Shown here: in pieces, positions 22,076 through 31,329 of the stretch | Layout of the letters: each line of letters opens with the position of its first letter | How positions within the stretch are numbered: position 1 is the first letter of the stretch | NCBI RefSeq assembly: GCF_039592695.1 | Contig: NZ_JBBUTK010000001.1 | Coordinates: 1,469,836 to 1,533,835, forward strand | Source of the DNA: Flagellimonas_A sp039592695 | GTDB taxonomy: Bacteria > Bacteroidota > Bacteroidia > Flavobacteriales > Flavobacteriaceae | DNA: 64,000 nt | Reading direction: 5' to 3' | Program-made: the position numbers and the translations under genes | Notes under the pieces: generated by a model | The model's database searches: none | What the model saw: only the letters and a program-made list of their open reading frames with translations | Told to the model about the DNA's origin: nothing

Positions 22076-23287
22076 ATGGATAAAAAGTCAAAAATCATAT
22101 TGGGCATTTTTTGCATAGCGGTCGTTGCCATTATCGTAACCGAAATCGTGCGCCCCAAACCCATCAATTGGCGGCCTTCGTACACGGCAACCGATAAAAT
22201 TCCCTTTGGTTGTTTTGTGCTGTACAGTGAACTGGGGAATCTGTTTCAAAATCACGATATAAAAACCGTTGAAGAAAGTGTATACGACATGATGACCAAA
22301 CGTGATTCGCTTGAAAAATCAAATTATTTGCTAATCAACAACTACATTTATTTTGATGACCAAGAGAGCTTTCAATTGCTCGATTATGTCGGTCAGGGCA
22401 ATACCGTATTTATTGCGACCAACCAATTGCACGGTATTTTGGCCGACACCCTGAATGTGTATACCTCAGCCGATTATGGCATTCGGGAGGATACGCTCTC
22501 ACTGGACTTGACCCATCCCAAATTCTCAAATGCTTCCTTCGAGTATGCAAGGGGAATGAACAAATGGCGGTTCACCAGTGTCGATACCGCCAACACCACC
22601 ATTTTGGGCCATGTCAATTATGTGTGGGAAGACCCATTGGCACAAAAACCGGATGAGAAGCGACGTTATCCGAATTTTATCAAGACCACATTTGGCAAGG
22701 GTACATTCTACTTGAGCGCTGCTCCGGAAGCATTTTCAAACTATTACATGCTCAGGGGCAATGATGCCTATGTGGAGCATGCTTTTTCGTACCTACAGAA
22801 CAAACCTTATCTCTATTGGGATGGTTACAAAAAGTCGGGGCGGGCGGTCATCGATTCCCCCATGCGATTTGTGCTCAACCAAGCTGCTTTAAAATGGACG
22901 TATTACCTCACCATGGTCGGGCTTTTGTTGTTCGTAATTTTCAGGGCCAGGCGTGAGCAGCGCATCATCCCCATAATCGAACCCCTGAAAAATTCATCCG
23001 TGGAATTTGCCCAGACCGTCGGGGCGCTCTACCACCAGAACAAAGATTTTACGGACATCGTCAACAAAAAACTGAATTATTTTTTCGAATATTTGAGAAG
23101 TCGCCATTATGTCGACACCAATCAACCCATTGAAAAATTGATTCCCGAATTGGCGGCCAAATCTGGAAAAAGTGTGGAGGAGACTAAAAATCTCATGGAG
23201 TACATCCACCATCTTAAAAACAAAAGCGTACACAGTGAGACCGAAAGCATCGAGCTGAGCAAAAAAATATACAAATTCAAACACTGA
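22076..23287 (+). CDS. DUF4350-domain membrane protein
   Basis: 403 residues. N-terminal membrane anchor (about 6-24), a periplasmic DUF4350 domain (about 30-255; WRPSYTATDKIPFGCFVLYSELGNLF, GQGNTVFIATNQLHG, FGKGTFYLSAAPEAFSNYYML), a second membrane segment (about 279-296, YYLTMVGLLLFVIFRARR), and a cytosolic helical tail. The DUF4350 part resembles a GATase-like Rossmann fold used in motility/export complexes. The gene starts immediately after the preceding stop and ends two bases before moxR. Confidence 0.87.
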   Translation: MDKKSKIILGIFCIAVVAIIVTEIVRPKPINWRPSYTATDKIPFGCFVLYSELGNLFQNHDIKTVEESVYDMMTKRDSLEKSNYLLINNYIYFDDQESFQLLDYVGQGNTVFIATNQLHGILADTLNVYTSADYGIREDTLSLDLTHPKFSNASFEYARGMNKWRFTSVDTANTTILGHVNYVWEDPLAQKPDEKRRYPNFIKTTFGKGTFYLSAAPEAFSNYYMLRGNDAYVEHAFSYLQNKPYLYWDGYKKSGRAVIDSPMRFVLNQAALKWTYYLTMVGLLLFVIFRARREQRIIPIIEPLKNSSVEFAQTVGALYHQNKDFTDIVNKKLNYFFEYLRSRHYVDTNQPIEKLIPELAAKSGKSVEETKNLMEYIHHLKNKSVHSETESIELSKKIYKFKH

Positions 23288-23289
23288 AC

Positions 23290-24288
23290 ATGGAAGAACA
23301 GAACCCACAAGACGAATCGCTGCAATTCAATTCACGGATTGATTTAAGCAAATTGCAAGAAGCCGTGACCAAAATCAAAAACGAATTGGGCAAGGTCATC
23401 ATCGGGCAGCAGAACATGATTGAGCTGCTTGTCATTTCCATTTTGGCCGATGGCCATTCATTGATTGAGGGTGTGCCTGGTGTGGCCAAAACCGTCACGG
23501 CCAAGCTTTTGGCCAAGACCATGAACGTTGATTTCAGCAGAATACAATTTACGCCCGATTTGATGCCCAGTGATATTTTGGGCACCTCGGTGTTCAATGT
23601 GAAGACCTCAGAATTTGAGTTCAAAAAAGGGCCATTGTTCGCCAATATCATTCTCATCGATGAAATCAACCGTGCCCCTGCCAAGACACAAGCAGCACTT
23701 TTCGAGGCGATGGCAGAACGACAAATCACCATTGATGGACTCGAATTTGATATGAAACCGCCCTTTTTGGTGTTTGCCACCCAAAACCCTGTAGAACAGG
23801 AAGGTACCTATCGCCTACCTGAAGCGCAACTGGACCGTTTTCTGTTCAAGATCAATGTGGAATACCCCTCATTGGAAGAGGAAATCAGAATATTGGAATC
23901 CAAGCACGAACAGAAGAATGCCGACCCTGAAGAACTGATAAAATCAGTGCTAACCGCAAAACAGATTGCGGAGTACCAAAAGACCATTAAAGAGGTTATT
24001 GTTGAAGACAATCTCATGAAATACATCGCAAGTATTGTCAACAATACCCGCACCAATGCCAATCTCTATTTGGGGGCATCGCCAAGGGCTTCCATCGCTT
24101 TGATGGATGCCTCAAAAGCCATGGCAGCCATCAACGGCCGTGATTTTATCACGCCCGACGATATCAAAAAAGTGGCCTATCCGATTCTGGGCCATCGGGT
24201 CATTTTGACCCCGGAACGTGAAATGGAAGGTTTTACCACCGAAAAAGTGGTACAGCAGATTGTGGAGGGGATTGAGGTACCTCGATAG
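23290..24288 (+). CDS. MoxR-family AAA+ ATPase
   Basis: 332 residues. Walker A GVPGVAKT (about 61-68), Walker B IILIDEINRAPAK (about 117-129), sensor 1 FATQNPVEQEGTYRLPEAQLDRF (about 159-181), and the ASPRASIALMDASKAMA lid. MoxR ATPases act as chaperones that assemble metal- or cofactor-containing or vWA-domain complexes; here the partners are the neighbouring DUF58, DUF4129 and DUF4350 proteins. In related genomes DUF58 usually follows directly; here 712 bases intervene (a lipoprotein gene and repeats). Confidence 0.95.
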   Translation: MEEQNPQDESLQFNSRIDLSKLQEAVTKIKNELGKVIIGQQNMIELLVISILADGHSLIEGVPGVAKTVTAKLLAKTMNVDFSRIQFTPDLMPSDILGTSVFNVKTSEFEFKKGPLFANIILIDEINRAPAKTQAALFEAMAERQITIDGLEFDMKPPFLVFATQNPVEQEGTYRLPEAQLDRFLFKINVEYPSLEEEIRILESKHEQKNADPEELIKSVLTAKQIAEYQKTIKEVIVEDNLMKYIASIVNNTRTNANLYLGASPRASIALMDASKAMAAINGRDFITPDDIKKVAYPILGHRVILTPEREMEGFTTEKVVQQIVEGIEVPR

Positions 24289-24311
24289 ACGTGAGACGTT
24301 AGATGTAATTC

Positions 24312-24881
24312 ATGAAAAACTATTTTCTACTAAGCGGGACGATCATATTTCTTTTAATTGGATGCACTGAGAAAAAACCATCCCGTACCAAAATGGTAAA
24401 ACAATATTATGAAGCATTCGATATGTCAGATTTTAATACCATGAGAACGTTGTTGAACGATAGCATTTCGATTACTTCAGGAGATTATGTGACAACGTAT
24501 TCGCATACAAGTTTTTATGAGTTTTTTAAATGGGATTCCGTTTTAAGAACTAGAAAAAAATTACTAAATGTAGAAAGCTCTGATAATGATATCCTTGCAA
24601 CTGTGTCGTATAGCTCAATGCGATATGAATTTCTAAAGAACAATCATTTGACGTGCCAATACAAAATCAATTTTAAAGAAGATAAGATTTCAAGCTTTGA
24701 AGAGCTTGATTGCCCGAACGCCGATTGGCAAGTCTGGGAAAAGCAAGTGAATTCATTGGTGGAATGGACCAAGACCCATCATCCTGAACTGGACGGTTTT
24801 ATATATGATTTGACCATGCAAGGTGCCTTGAATTACTTAAAGGCAATGGAACTATATAAAAATAGAGAAATCGATTTGTAA
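24312..24881 (+). CDS. Small lipoprotein, NTF2-like (inserted in the MoxR cluster)
   Basis: 189 residues; lipobox LIGC (Cys18). MVKQYYEAFDMSDFNTMRTLLNDSISI and the beta-strands that follow suggest an NTF2-like (SnoaL/DUF4440-type) fold, with unknown ligand. It is visibly more A+T-rich than the flanking moxR and DUF58 genes, starts 23 bases after moxR, and is followed by dispersed repeats. This suggests a late insertion into an otherwise tight operon rather than a core member. It may still be co-transcribed. Confidence 0.75.
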   Translation: MKNYFLLSGTIIFLLIGCTEKKPSRTKMVKQYYEAFDMSDFNTMRTLLNDSISITSGDYVTTYSHTSFYEFFKWDSVLRTRKKLLNVESSDNDILATVSYSSMRYEFLKNNHLTCQYKINFKEDKISSFEELDCPNADWQVWEKQVNSLVEWTKTHHPELDGFIYDLTMQGALNYLKAMELYKNREIDL

Positions 24882-24902
24882 CAACGTTTGGAAGTATGAA
24901 GC

Positions 24903-24985
24903 GTGTCACACTGAGCGCAGTCGAAGTGAGAAACCAGAAACTTGAAATGGATAACCAATTAACCATTAACCCAATAGCCATTAAC
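24903..24985 (+). repeat. Dispersed-repeat block between the lipoprotein and DUF58 genes
   Basis: GTGTCACACTGAGCGCAGTC continuing to GAAGTGAG (24903-24930) is a sequence I recall as a recurrent intergenic element in flavobacterial genomes. It is followed by a degenerate array at 24953-24985: AACCAATT, AACCATT, AACCCAAT, AGCCATT, AAC. No coding potential. Confidence 0.6.
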
Positions 24986-25000
24986 TAAGCGTAGCGAACA

Positions 25001-26335
25001 GTGAAGCGACTTTTCCGACATACCTTTCTTCAAAAACGATTCTTTATCGTGCTTGTCTCGCTTATCGTAGGGTTTCTTGCGGCCTATTTCTTGAACAATC
25101 TTTTTGGCGTTTTTAAGATTCTGTTCTTTCTGTTTGTGCTACTGTTCATTGTGGATTTTTTATTGCTTTATGGTTCCAAAGGGCAAATCGTTGGCAAACG
25201 TCTAGTACCTGATAAATTGTCGAATGGGGATGAAAATCCCATTACGATTGAAGTGGCCAATGAATATCTATTTACAGCAACAGTAAAAATCATTGATGAA
25301 CTGCCGTTTCAATTCCAGAAAAGGGATTTTGGTCTCAAAAGCCAATTGAATTCCGGGGAAATCAAAAACTACGCTTACGAGCTGCGCCCCACGGAACGTG
25401 GTGTCTATTCCTTTGGGAACCTGAATGTTTTTGCCTCATCCCCTATCGGATTCATCGCCCGAAAATATGTGTTTGACGGTGCCTACGAGGTGCCTGTGTA
25501 TCCCTCCTTTTTGCAATTGCGCAAATATGATTTGATGGCCTTTACGAATCGCCTGTTTCAATACGGCCTGAAGAAAATCCGTCGTATCGGCCACACTATG
25601 GAGTTTGAACAAATCAAGGAGTATGTTCGGGGCGATGACATCCGCAACATCAACTGGAAGGCCACGGCCAAAAAAAGCCAGTTAATGGTCAATCAATACC
25701 AAGACGAGAAATCGCAGCCCATCTATTCCGTCATCGATAAGGGGCGGGTCATGAAAATGCCGTTTGAGGAATTGAGCTTATTGGATTATGCCATCAATGC
25801 CACGTTGGTCATTAGCAACATTGCCATAAAAAAGCACGACAAGGCGGGCATGTTTGCCTTTAGCAACAAAATCGAGAATAGGGTCGTGGCGGAGCGGAGA
25901 AGCTCTCAGATGAACCTGATTTTGGAAACGCTCTACAACCTACACACCGATTTTGTGGAGAGCGATTTCAGTCGCCTGTACGTTGACATCAAACGGAACA
26001 TCAACCAACGTAGTCTGTTGCTGCTCTACACCAATTTTGAGACCTTAGATGCACTGCACCGTCAAATGGGTTACCTACAGGCCTTGGCCAAACAACATTT
26101 GCTGGTCGTCATCTTTTTTGAAAATACGGAACTCAACCATTTCGCTGAGAAAAAGGCCGAAAACGTGCGCCAAATCTTTGAGCAGACCATTGCTGAAAAG
26201 TTTATTTACGAAAAGAAATTGATTGTCAACGAACTTAGAAAACACGGCATTCAGACCATTTTGACCAAACCACAGGACTTGACCATCAATACCATCAACA
26301 AATATTTGGAAATCAAGGCACGGGGGCTACTCTAA
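25001..26335 (+). CDS. DUF58-domain protein (MoxR partner)
   Basis: 444 residues from a GTG start that gives two N-terminal membrane segments (about 11-30 and 33-50). A periplasmic-side beta domain follows (about 60-160), then the DUF58 core RRIGHTMEFEQIKEYVRGDDIRNINWKATAKK (about 200-230) leading into a vWA-like domain with the modified MIDAS strand YSVIDKGRVMKM. DUF58 proteins work with MoxR ATPases. The upstream sequence (repeats, no Shine-Dalgarno) gives no independent support for GTG, but no other start gives both membrane helices. It overlaps the convergent YfiM-like gene by nine bases. Confidence 0.9.
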   Translation: MKRLFRHTFLQKRFFIVLVSLIVGFLAAYFLNNLFGVFKILFFLFVLLFIVDFLLLYGSKGQIVGKRLVPDKLSNGDENPITIEVANEYLFTATVKIIDELPFQFQKRDFGLKSQLNSGEIKNYAYELRPTERGVYSFGNLNVFASSPIGFIARKYVFDGAYEVPVYPSFLQLRKYDLMAFTNRLFQYGLKKIRRIGHTMEFEQIKEYVRGDDIRNINWKATAKKSQLMVNQYQDEKSQPIYSVIDKGRVMKMPFEELSLLDYAINATLVISNIAIKKHDKAGMFAFSNKIENRVVAERRSSQMNLILETLYNLHTDFVESDFSRLYVDIKRNINQRSLLLLYTNFETLDALHRQMGYLQALAKQHLLVVIFFENTELNHFAEKKAENVRQIFEQTIAEKFIYEKKLIVNELRKHGIQTILTKPQDLTINTINKYLEIKARGLL

Positions 26336-26803
26336 ACCCAGCTTCAAATGCTGCGAAAGCCCTAGACTTGACAGTGAGGGCAACGATTTATTTTGCGATG
26401 CCAAAACATCAGAATTTTGCCCTGTAGGATATTGAAAAGTTATCTCAGCTTCTGCTTCTTTTCGTTCTCTTCGTTTCTTGTTTCGCTTGTGGTCGGTAAA
26501 AAGGTCGATGGTCACCCCGACCGTTACCCCACCGAGAATGGTGGCCAACAGGTCATCATTGTCCCAACCATTTTCGCGTTGCCCCGAATCAATGGCTTCT
26601 TTGCCTAGACCGACCAGCGTAGCGCCGCCAACAGCCCCTGCAAAGGTCCAAAAGCGATTGCCATCGGAGACATTTTTGGCAATACCTGCTCCAGCAAGGC
26701 CAAAAAGATTGCCACCTAAAAAGTGTAGGGCCTTATCACGTTCTAGTTGCGAAAAGCCATTAAAGGCCACTAAAAGGCAAAAGATGGTGATTGTTGGTTT
26801 CAT
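26327..26803 (-). CDS. YfiM/DUF2279-like exported protein
   Basis: 158 residues from ATG 26803 (a TTG extension to 26812 is unlikely). Signal peptide KPTITIFCLLVAFNGFSQ. The segment ERDKALHFLGGNLFGLAGAG is typical of YfiM/DUF2279 proteins, followed by glycine-rich membrane-like stretches (WTFAGAVGGATLVGLGKEAID, LATILGGVTVGVTID) and a Lys/Arg-rich region. YfiM relatives are small envelope lipoproteins of unknown role; here there is no lipobox Cys. A TAnnTTTG element lies six bases before the ATG. Confidence 0.75.
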   Translation of the reverse strand: MKPTITIFCLLVAFNGFSQLERDKALHFLGGNLFGLAGAGIAKNVSDGNRFWTFAGAVGGATLVGLGKEAIDSGQRENGWDNDDLLATILGGVTVGVTIDLFTDHKRNKKRRERKEAEAEITFQYPTGQNSDVLASQNKSLPSLSSLGLSQHLKLGLE

Positions 26804-26809
26804 GTTTGC

Positions 26810-26817
26810 CAAAGGTA
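26810..26817 (-). promoter_or_regulatory. -7 element six bases before the YfiM-like start
   Basis: Minus strand TACCTTTG, then GCAAAC, then ATG. If active, the transcript has essentially no leader. Confidence 0.45.
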
Positions 26818-27066
26818 AAAAATGAACTCAGCAACAAACATTTATTCGATAAACTGCAAGTTTTAGTAATTCGTACTGGTTTTGTAGAAATTTGGGTATA
26901 AAAATGTATTTCTGTTCCACCTAGAGTAGTTAAATAATAAGCTTTAATCTGCGCGACATTGTTGCGTCACATGGTAAAGCCAGTCGATTTGAACCACCCC
27001 CAACCATAAGGACAGTCGCCAAAAGAAAAAACACTACCTTTTGACACATCATTGAATCCCTCTAAA

Positions 27067-27477
27067 ATGAAAACCAACATCCTCTTTTTTATCCTTGCAA
27101 CTATCGCATTCCAGATCAGTGGACAAGAAACTGCTTCAACAGACGCTTCTAAAATCAAAAAAGGGTTGGTGAAAGTGGCGATACTATATCCAAATAGTGA
27201 CGATGCGACCTTTGATATAGCCTATTATGCTGAAAAGCACATGCCTATGGTGGCCGACTTATTTGGTGAGGCTTTACGGCATTACGCTATTGATAAGGGA
27301 GTGGCGGGCCGAACGCCTGAGGAGCCCATACCCTACGTGGCGGTTGGCTATTTTTATTTTGACCAACTTTCTGATTACGAGAATGCCTTTGGGGCCAACG
27401 CGGAGAAAATTCTGGGTGATATTCCGAACTATACCAACATTCAACCTGTTGTTCAAATCAGTGAGGTAGTGCGCTGA
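27067..27477 (+). CDS. EthD-family protein with a signal peptide
   Basis: 136 residues from ATG 27067 (a TTG at 27052 would add five residues). Signal peptide KTNILFFILATIAFQISGQ, then an EthD/dimeric alpha-beta barrel domain (about 35-135): VAILYPNSDDATFDIAYYAEKHMPMVADLFG, and PYVAVGYFYFDQLSDYENAFG. EthD-type proteins are usually cytosolic helper or dimeric heme/quinone-binding proteins; an exported form is less common. Substrate unknown. The 254-base upstream gap (26813-27066) has no other gene that I can see. Converges on nitronate monooxygenase with a 3-base gap. Confidence 0.83.
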   Translation: MKTNILFFILATIAFQISGQETASTDASKIKKGLVKVAILYPNSDDATFDIAYYAEKHMPMVADLFGEALRHYAIDKGVAGRTPEEPIPYVAVGYFYFDQLSDYENAFGANAEKILGDIPNYTNIQPVVQISEVVR

Positions 27478-27480
27478 CCA

Positions 27481-28425
27481 TTACAGGATGTTTACAGCTT
27501 TTTTGGTCTCTTCAAACTCAGCGACCATTTCTTCAAGAATTTGGGCGGCTGGTTTGATATCATGGATTAAGGCGGAGACCTGGCCGATTTCAAGTTCACC
27601 TTCGTCCAAATCCCCCTCAAACATCCCTCTTTTGGCGCGGGCACGGCCCAAAAGTTGCACCAATTCTTCTTTTGAAGCTCCGTTAGTGTAGGCCTGTTGC
27701 ACATCGTGGTAAAACTTATTTTTGAGCAACCGCACCGGGGCCAATTCTTTTAACGTCAAATGGGTGTCGCCCTCTTTGGCTTTGACCACTTCATTTTTGA
27801 AGTTGATATGTGACGAGGCTTCAGGACTCGCCACAAAACGGCTGCCCACCTGCACCCCATCGGCTCCCAAGACCATGGCAGCCAACATTTGCCTGCCCGT
27901 GGCAATGCCTCCGGCGGCAATCAAGGGAATATCCAGCTGTTCTCGAACCGCGGGAATCAACACTAGGGTGGTCGTCTCATCACGCCCGTTGTGCCCCCCC
28001 GCCTCAAAGCCTTCGGCCACGACGGCATCCACTCCAGCTTCTTGGGCTTTCAATGCAAACTTGACACTGCTGACCACATGCACCACCGTAATGCCTTTTT
28101 CCTTTAAATGGGCTGTCCATGTTTTAGGATTGCCTGCGGAAGTGAACACGATGTTCACCCCTTCATCGACAATGATTTGCATCAGTTTATCAATATCGGG
28201 ATAGAGCATCGGAACGTTCACCCCAAAAGGCTTGTCCGTTGCCTTTTTACATTTTTGGATATGCTCCAGCAAAACTTCTGGATACATACTGCCCGCACCC
28301 AAAAGTCCAAGTCCGCCCGCATTGGAGACCGCCGAGGCCAGACGCCAACCGCTGGCCCAGACCATGCCTGCCTGCACGATTGGGTATTGAATATTAAAAA
28401 GTTTGGTGATTCTGTTGTTCTGCAT
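27481..28425 (-). CDS. Nitronate monooxygenase / FabK-like flavoprotein
   Basis: 314 residues from ATG 28425; a TTG extension to 28452 would overlap mnmA. TIM-barrel FMN enzyme of the 2-nitropropane dioxygenase family: IVQAGMVWASGWRLASAVSNAGGLGLLG at the N-terminus, GFEAGGHNGRDETTTLVLIP (about 140-160) with the catalytic His of nitronate monooxygenases, and LIAAGGIATGRQMLAAMVLGADGVQVGSRF binding FMN phosphate. It oxidises toxic nitronates (for example 3-nitropropionate); FabK enoyl reductase is the alternative within the family. It begins four bases after mnmA, so they likely share a transcript. Confidence 0.9.
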   Translation of the reverse strand: MQNNRITKLFNIQYPIVQAGMVWASGWRLASAVSNAGGLGLLGAGSMYPEVLLEHIQKCKKATDKPFGVNVPMLYPDIDKLMQIIVDEGVNIVFTSAGNPKTWTAHLKEKGITVVHVVSSVKFALKAQEAGVDAVVAEGFEAGGHNGRDETTTLVLIPAVREQLDIPLIAAGGIATGRQMLAAMVLGADGVQVGSRFVASPEASSHINFKNEVVKAKEGDTHLTLKELAPVRLLKNKFYHDVQQAYTNGASKEELVQLLGRARAKRGMFEGDLDEGELEIGQVSALIHDIKPAAQILEEMVAEFEETKKAVNIL

Positions 28426-28429
28426 ATCG

Positions 28430-29620
28430 CTAAGATATGACTCCTGAACCAATCAACTCATCATCGATATACCATGCCACGAATTGCCCTTCGGTGATGG
28501 CAGATTGTTTTTCGTCAAAATCCACAAAAAGACCTCCCTCAACCTTATAAAGTGTTGCTTTTTGCAAGGGCTGTCGATAACGTATCCGTGCTTTGACCTG
28601 CATGGTTTCATCCACATTAAGCTCAAGGTCTTCACGTACCCAATGCAGTCCATCCTCTTTCACAAAAAGGGTGCGGCGCAACAGACCGGGATGATTTTTG
28701 CCCTGCCCAGTGTAGATCACATTTTCATCCACATCGGTATCGATGACAAAAAGGGGTTCCTTAGTACCGCCCACATCAAGGCCTTTTCGCTGCCCAATGG
28801 TAAAATAGTGGGCCCCTTGGTGTTCGCCGACCACTTTTCCATCTGAAACGGAATACACCGGCTTTTCTGCCTGATGCATCAATTCCTCAGATTTATTGTC
28901 AAAACTGGTCGCTCCATTTGCGTATTGCGGAGCATCCGCAGGAACCTCAACGATTATCCCTTTTTTGGGTTTCAGCTTTTGCTGTAGAAAGTCAGGTAAC
29001 CGCACCTTTCCGATAAAGCATAGTCCTTGGGAATCTTTTTTATCCGCAGTGACCAAATTATTATCCGCCGCTATCTTGCGAACCTCTGGTTTGGTCAACT
29101 CCCCAATCGGGAATAATGTTTTTGACAATTGTTCTTGTGACAACTGGCACAAAAAATAAGACTGGTCCTTATTGCCATCGACTCCCGAAAGCAGTTGGTA
29201 GGTTTTGCTTCCATCGGTATTTTCGATGGTTCCCTTTCGGCAATAATGGCCTGTGGCGACGTAATCGGCCCCCAAATCCAACGCAATTTTCATAAAGACA
29301 TCAAACTTAATCTCGCGGTTGCAGAGCACATCAGGATTCGGTGTTCTGCCCCTTTCGTATTCGTTGAACATATAATTGACGATACGCTCTTTGTATTCCG
29401 CACTCAAATCGACGGTCTGAAAAGGAATCCCCAGTTTCTCGGCCACGATCAGCGCATCATTGCTGTCCTCTAGCCACGGACATTCATCAGAAATGGTCAC
29501 GGAATCGTCATGCCAATTCTTCATAAAAAGCCCAATGACCTCATGGCCCTGTTCCTTTAAAAGATAGGCTGCAACGCTGGAGTCCACTCCGCCTGAAAGT
29601 CCGACTACTACTTTTTTCAT
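28430..29620 (-). CDS. mnmA: tRNA-specific 2-thiouridylase MnmA
   Basis: 396 residues from ATG 29620 (a TTG at 29629 is unlikely). It puts sulfur on U34 of Lys, Glu and Gln tRNAs. PP-loop GLSGGVDSS (about 7-15), the first catalytic Cys100 (NPDVLCNREIKF) and the second Cys201 (SQGLCFIGK) that holds the persulfide, TGHYCR, and the C-terminal beta-barrel ending in GQFVAWYIDDELIGSGVI. Slightly longer than the E. coli enzyme because of an inserted segment around residues 215-245 (KGIIVEVPADAPQYANGATS region), as in other Bacteroidota. First gene of the unit with nitronate monooxygenase. Confidence 0.96.
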   Translation of the reverse strand: MKKVVVGLSGGVDSSVAAYLLKEQGHEVIGLFMKNWHDDSVTISDECPWLEDSNDALIVAEKLGIPFQTVDLSAEYKERIVNYMFNEYERGRTPNPDVLCNREIKFDVFMKIALDLGADYVATGHYCRKGTIENTDGSKTYQLLSGVDGNKDQSYFLCQLSQEQLSKTLFPIGELTKPEVRKIAADNNLVTADKKDSQGLCFIGKVRLPDFLQQKLKPKKGIIVEVPADAPQYANGATSFDNKSEELMHQAEKPVYSVSDGKVVGEHQGAHYFTIGQRKGLDVGGTKEPLFVIDTDVDENVIYTGQGKNHPGLLRRTLFVKEDGLHWVREDLELNVDETMQVKARIRYRQPLQKATLYKVEGGLFVDFDEKQSAITEGQFVAWYIDDELIGSGVIS

Positions 29621-29851
29621 TGTTGCCAATTTGCAGGTACAAAATTACAAAATGGTGCGATAGCATATTCTAAGAACAGGTTAAAACGAAAAACATCGAA
29701 TGGACATAGACATGTGCTTTTTTTGGATGGAATGTTGAACCAATCCAACAATTTTGTTAAACTTTTTATAAAAAAGATTAAACAAAAGCAACGATATCAA
29801 ACGTGTATCATCATCAAAATAGATGATTCAACAACTCTAAAAACATCCGTA

Positions 29852-31234
29852 ATGAAAAAAACATTTATTTACCCCAAGTTAATTTTGATTTTCCTACTGG
29901 CCATGATGGTCTCATGTAGTGATGACGACAATGGTGGCGAGATGATACCAGATACGACCGTCGTTGACCTTGCAGTCGCAAATGGCGATTTGACCACTTT
30001 GGTTGCAGCATTGACAAGGGCCAATCTCGTAACGACTTTACAAGGTGATGGTCCTTTTACGGTTTTTGCTCCCACAAATGCTGCTTTCAACGCGTTCTTG
30101 CAGGCCAATAATTTTGCTTCTCTAGACGATGTCCCCGACGAGTTGCTCACCGCTGTGCTATTGAACCATGTGGTATCGGGCAACAATCTATCTACCAGTC
30201 TCAATACTGGATATGTTTCGAGCCTCTCGACGGCTGGTATCAATGATAATAACCTAAGCCACTATATAGATACTTCATCAGGAGTTTCTATCAATGGAGT
30301 CGCCGATGTCACCACTGCCGATGTCACCGCCGACAATGGGGTGGTACATATCATTGACGCTGTTATTGGACTTCCAACCATTGTTGACCATGCAGTGGCA
30401 AATACAAACTTGTCTGATTTGGTCGGAGCCTTGACCGCGAATGGCAATACGACTTTCACAGATTTATTGTCTTTACCAACAGTGAATTTTACTGTATTTG
30501 CCCCAACCAACGATGGTTTTGCTTCTTTTACCAACCCGAATGACAACGACATAGACAACATATTGGGATATCATGTTGTTGCTGGAGCTAGACTATCTTC
30601 AGAACTGTCAAACGAATATGTTACTACAACTGGAGTGAATGATGCCAGCAATGCTTTGAGTATGTATATCAACACCGACAACGGTGTCTCCATCAACGGT
30701 ACAAGTACTGTTGTCGCTGCAGATATTGTGGCCACCAATGGAATCATTCACGCTGTAGACGCTGTTATCGATTTGCCCACAGTGGTCACCTTTGCAACGG
30801 CAGATTCAAATTTTTCAACTTTGGTCGATGCGTTGACTACATTGACACCGAGTGTTGACTTCCCAAGTGTGCTCTCTGCCCAAGATGGTAATGGCAATGA
30901 TCCGTTTACGGTCTTTGCTCCAACAAACGATGCCTTCGCCGCATTGAGTGCCATACCGGCCGAAGATGATTTGATTCCCATCTTACAGCACCATGTTATT
31001 GCTGGGGCAAATATCCGCTCTGGTGATTTAAACAACCCTGGTGAAACAACCACCCCTGCAACGCTTGAAGGTGACACCTTCACCATTACCCTACCGGGAA
31101 CAGGTGATAACATTGGTGACATTACTGACGGCGCTGGCAATACCGGTATCGGAATCATTGCTGTGGATGTTCAAGCGTACAATGGTGTCATTCATGTGGT
31201 GAATCAAGTATTGCTTCCAGATACGGGTAATTAA
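29852..31234 (+). CDS. Fasciclin-domain lipoprotein with three FAS1 units
   Basis: 460 residues from ATG 29852; the reading frame extends upstream to 29714 but that part has no signal. Lipobox VSC (near Cys23) followed by an Asp-rich surface-export-like signal (SDDDNGG). Three FAS1 domains follow: about 36-180, 180-315 and 315-457. Each has the FTVFAPTN H1 motif (GPFTVFAPTNAAFNAF, NFTVFAPTNDGFASF, DPFTVFAPTNDAFAAL) and the V-H-x-(V/I) D H2-type motif (VVHIIDAVIG, IIHAVDAVID, VIHVVNQVLL). FAS1 domains mediate adhesion to matrix or other cells. Probably a surface adhesin. A terminator at 31242 separates it from a second, larger FAS1 gene. Confidence 0.93.
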   Translation: MKKTFIYPKLILIFLLAMMVSCSDDDNGGEMIPDTTVVDLAVANGDLTTLVAALTRANLVTTLQGDGPFTVFAPTNAAFNAFLQANNFASLDDVPDELLTAVLLNHVVSGNNLSTSLNTGYVSSLSTAGINDNNLSHYIDTSSGVSINGVADVTTADVTADNGVVHIIDAVIGLPTIVDHAVANTNLSDLVGALTANGNTTFTDLLSLPTVNFTVFAPTNDGFASFTNPNDNDIDNILGYHVVAGARLSSELSNEYVTTTGVNDASNALSMYINTDNGVSINGTSTVVAADIVATNGIIHAVDAVIDLPTVVTFATADSNFSTLVDALTTLTPSVDFPSVLSAQDGNGNDPFTVFAPTNDAFAALSAIPAEDDLIPILQHHVIAGANIRSGDLNNPGETTTPATLEGDTFTITLPGTGDNIGDITDGAGNTGIGIIAVDVQAYNGVIHVVNQVLLPDTGN

Positions 31235-31241
31235 AAACAAT

Positions 31242-31277
31242 AAAAGGGCAAGAAGAAATTTTTCTTGCCCTTTTCCT
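31242..31277 (+). terminator. Intrinsic terminator between the two FAS1 genes
   Basis: 13-bp stem AAAAGGGCAAGAA (31242-31254) / TTCTTGCCCTTTT (31262-31274). It also carries A-run and T-run on both sides. Confidence 0.85.
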
Positions 31278-31329
31278 TATAGGACCTCAACTTTTTTTCA
31301 ACAACTAATAATATCTAAAACAATTGACT

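Noticed and set aside
29714..29851. N-terminal extension of the three-unit FAS1 gene
   Set aside because: Basic, non-signal sequence; the lipoprotein signal begins at 29852.
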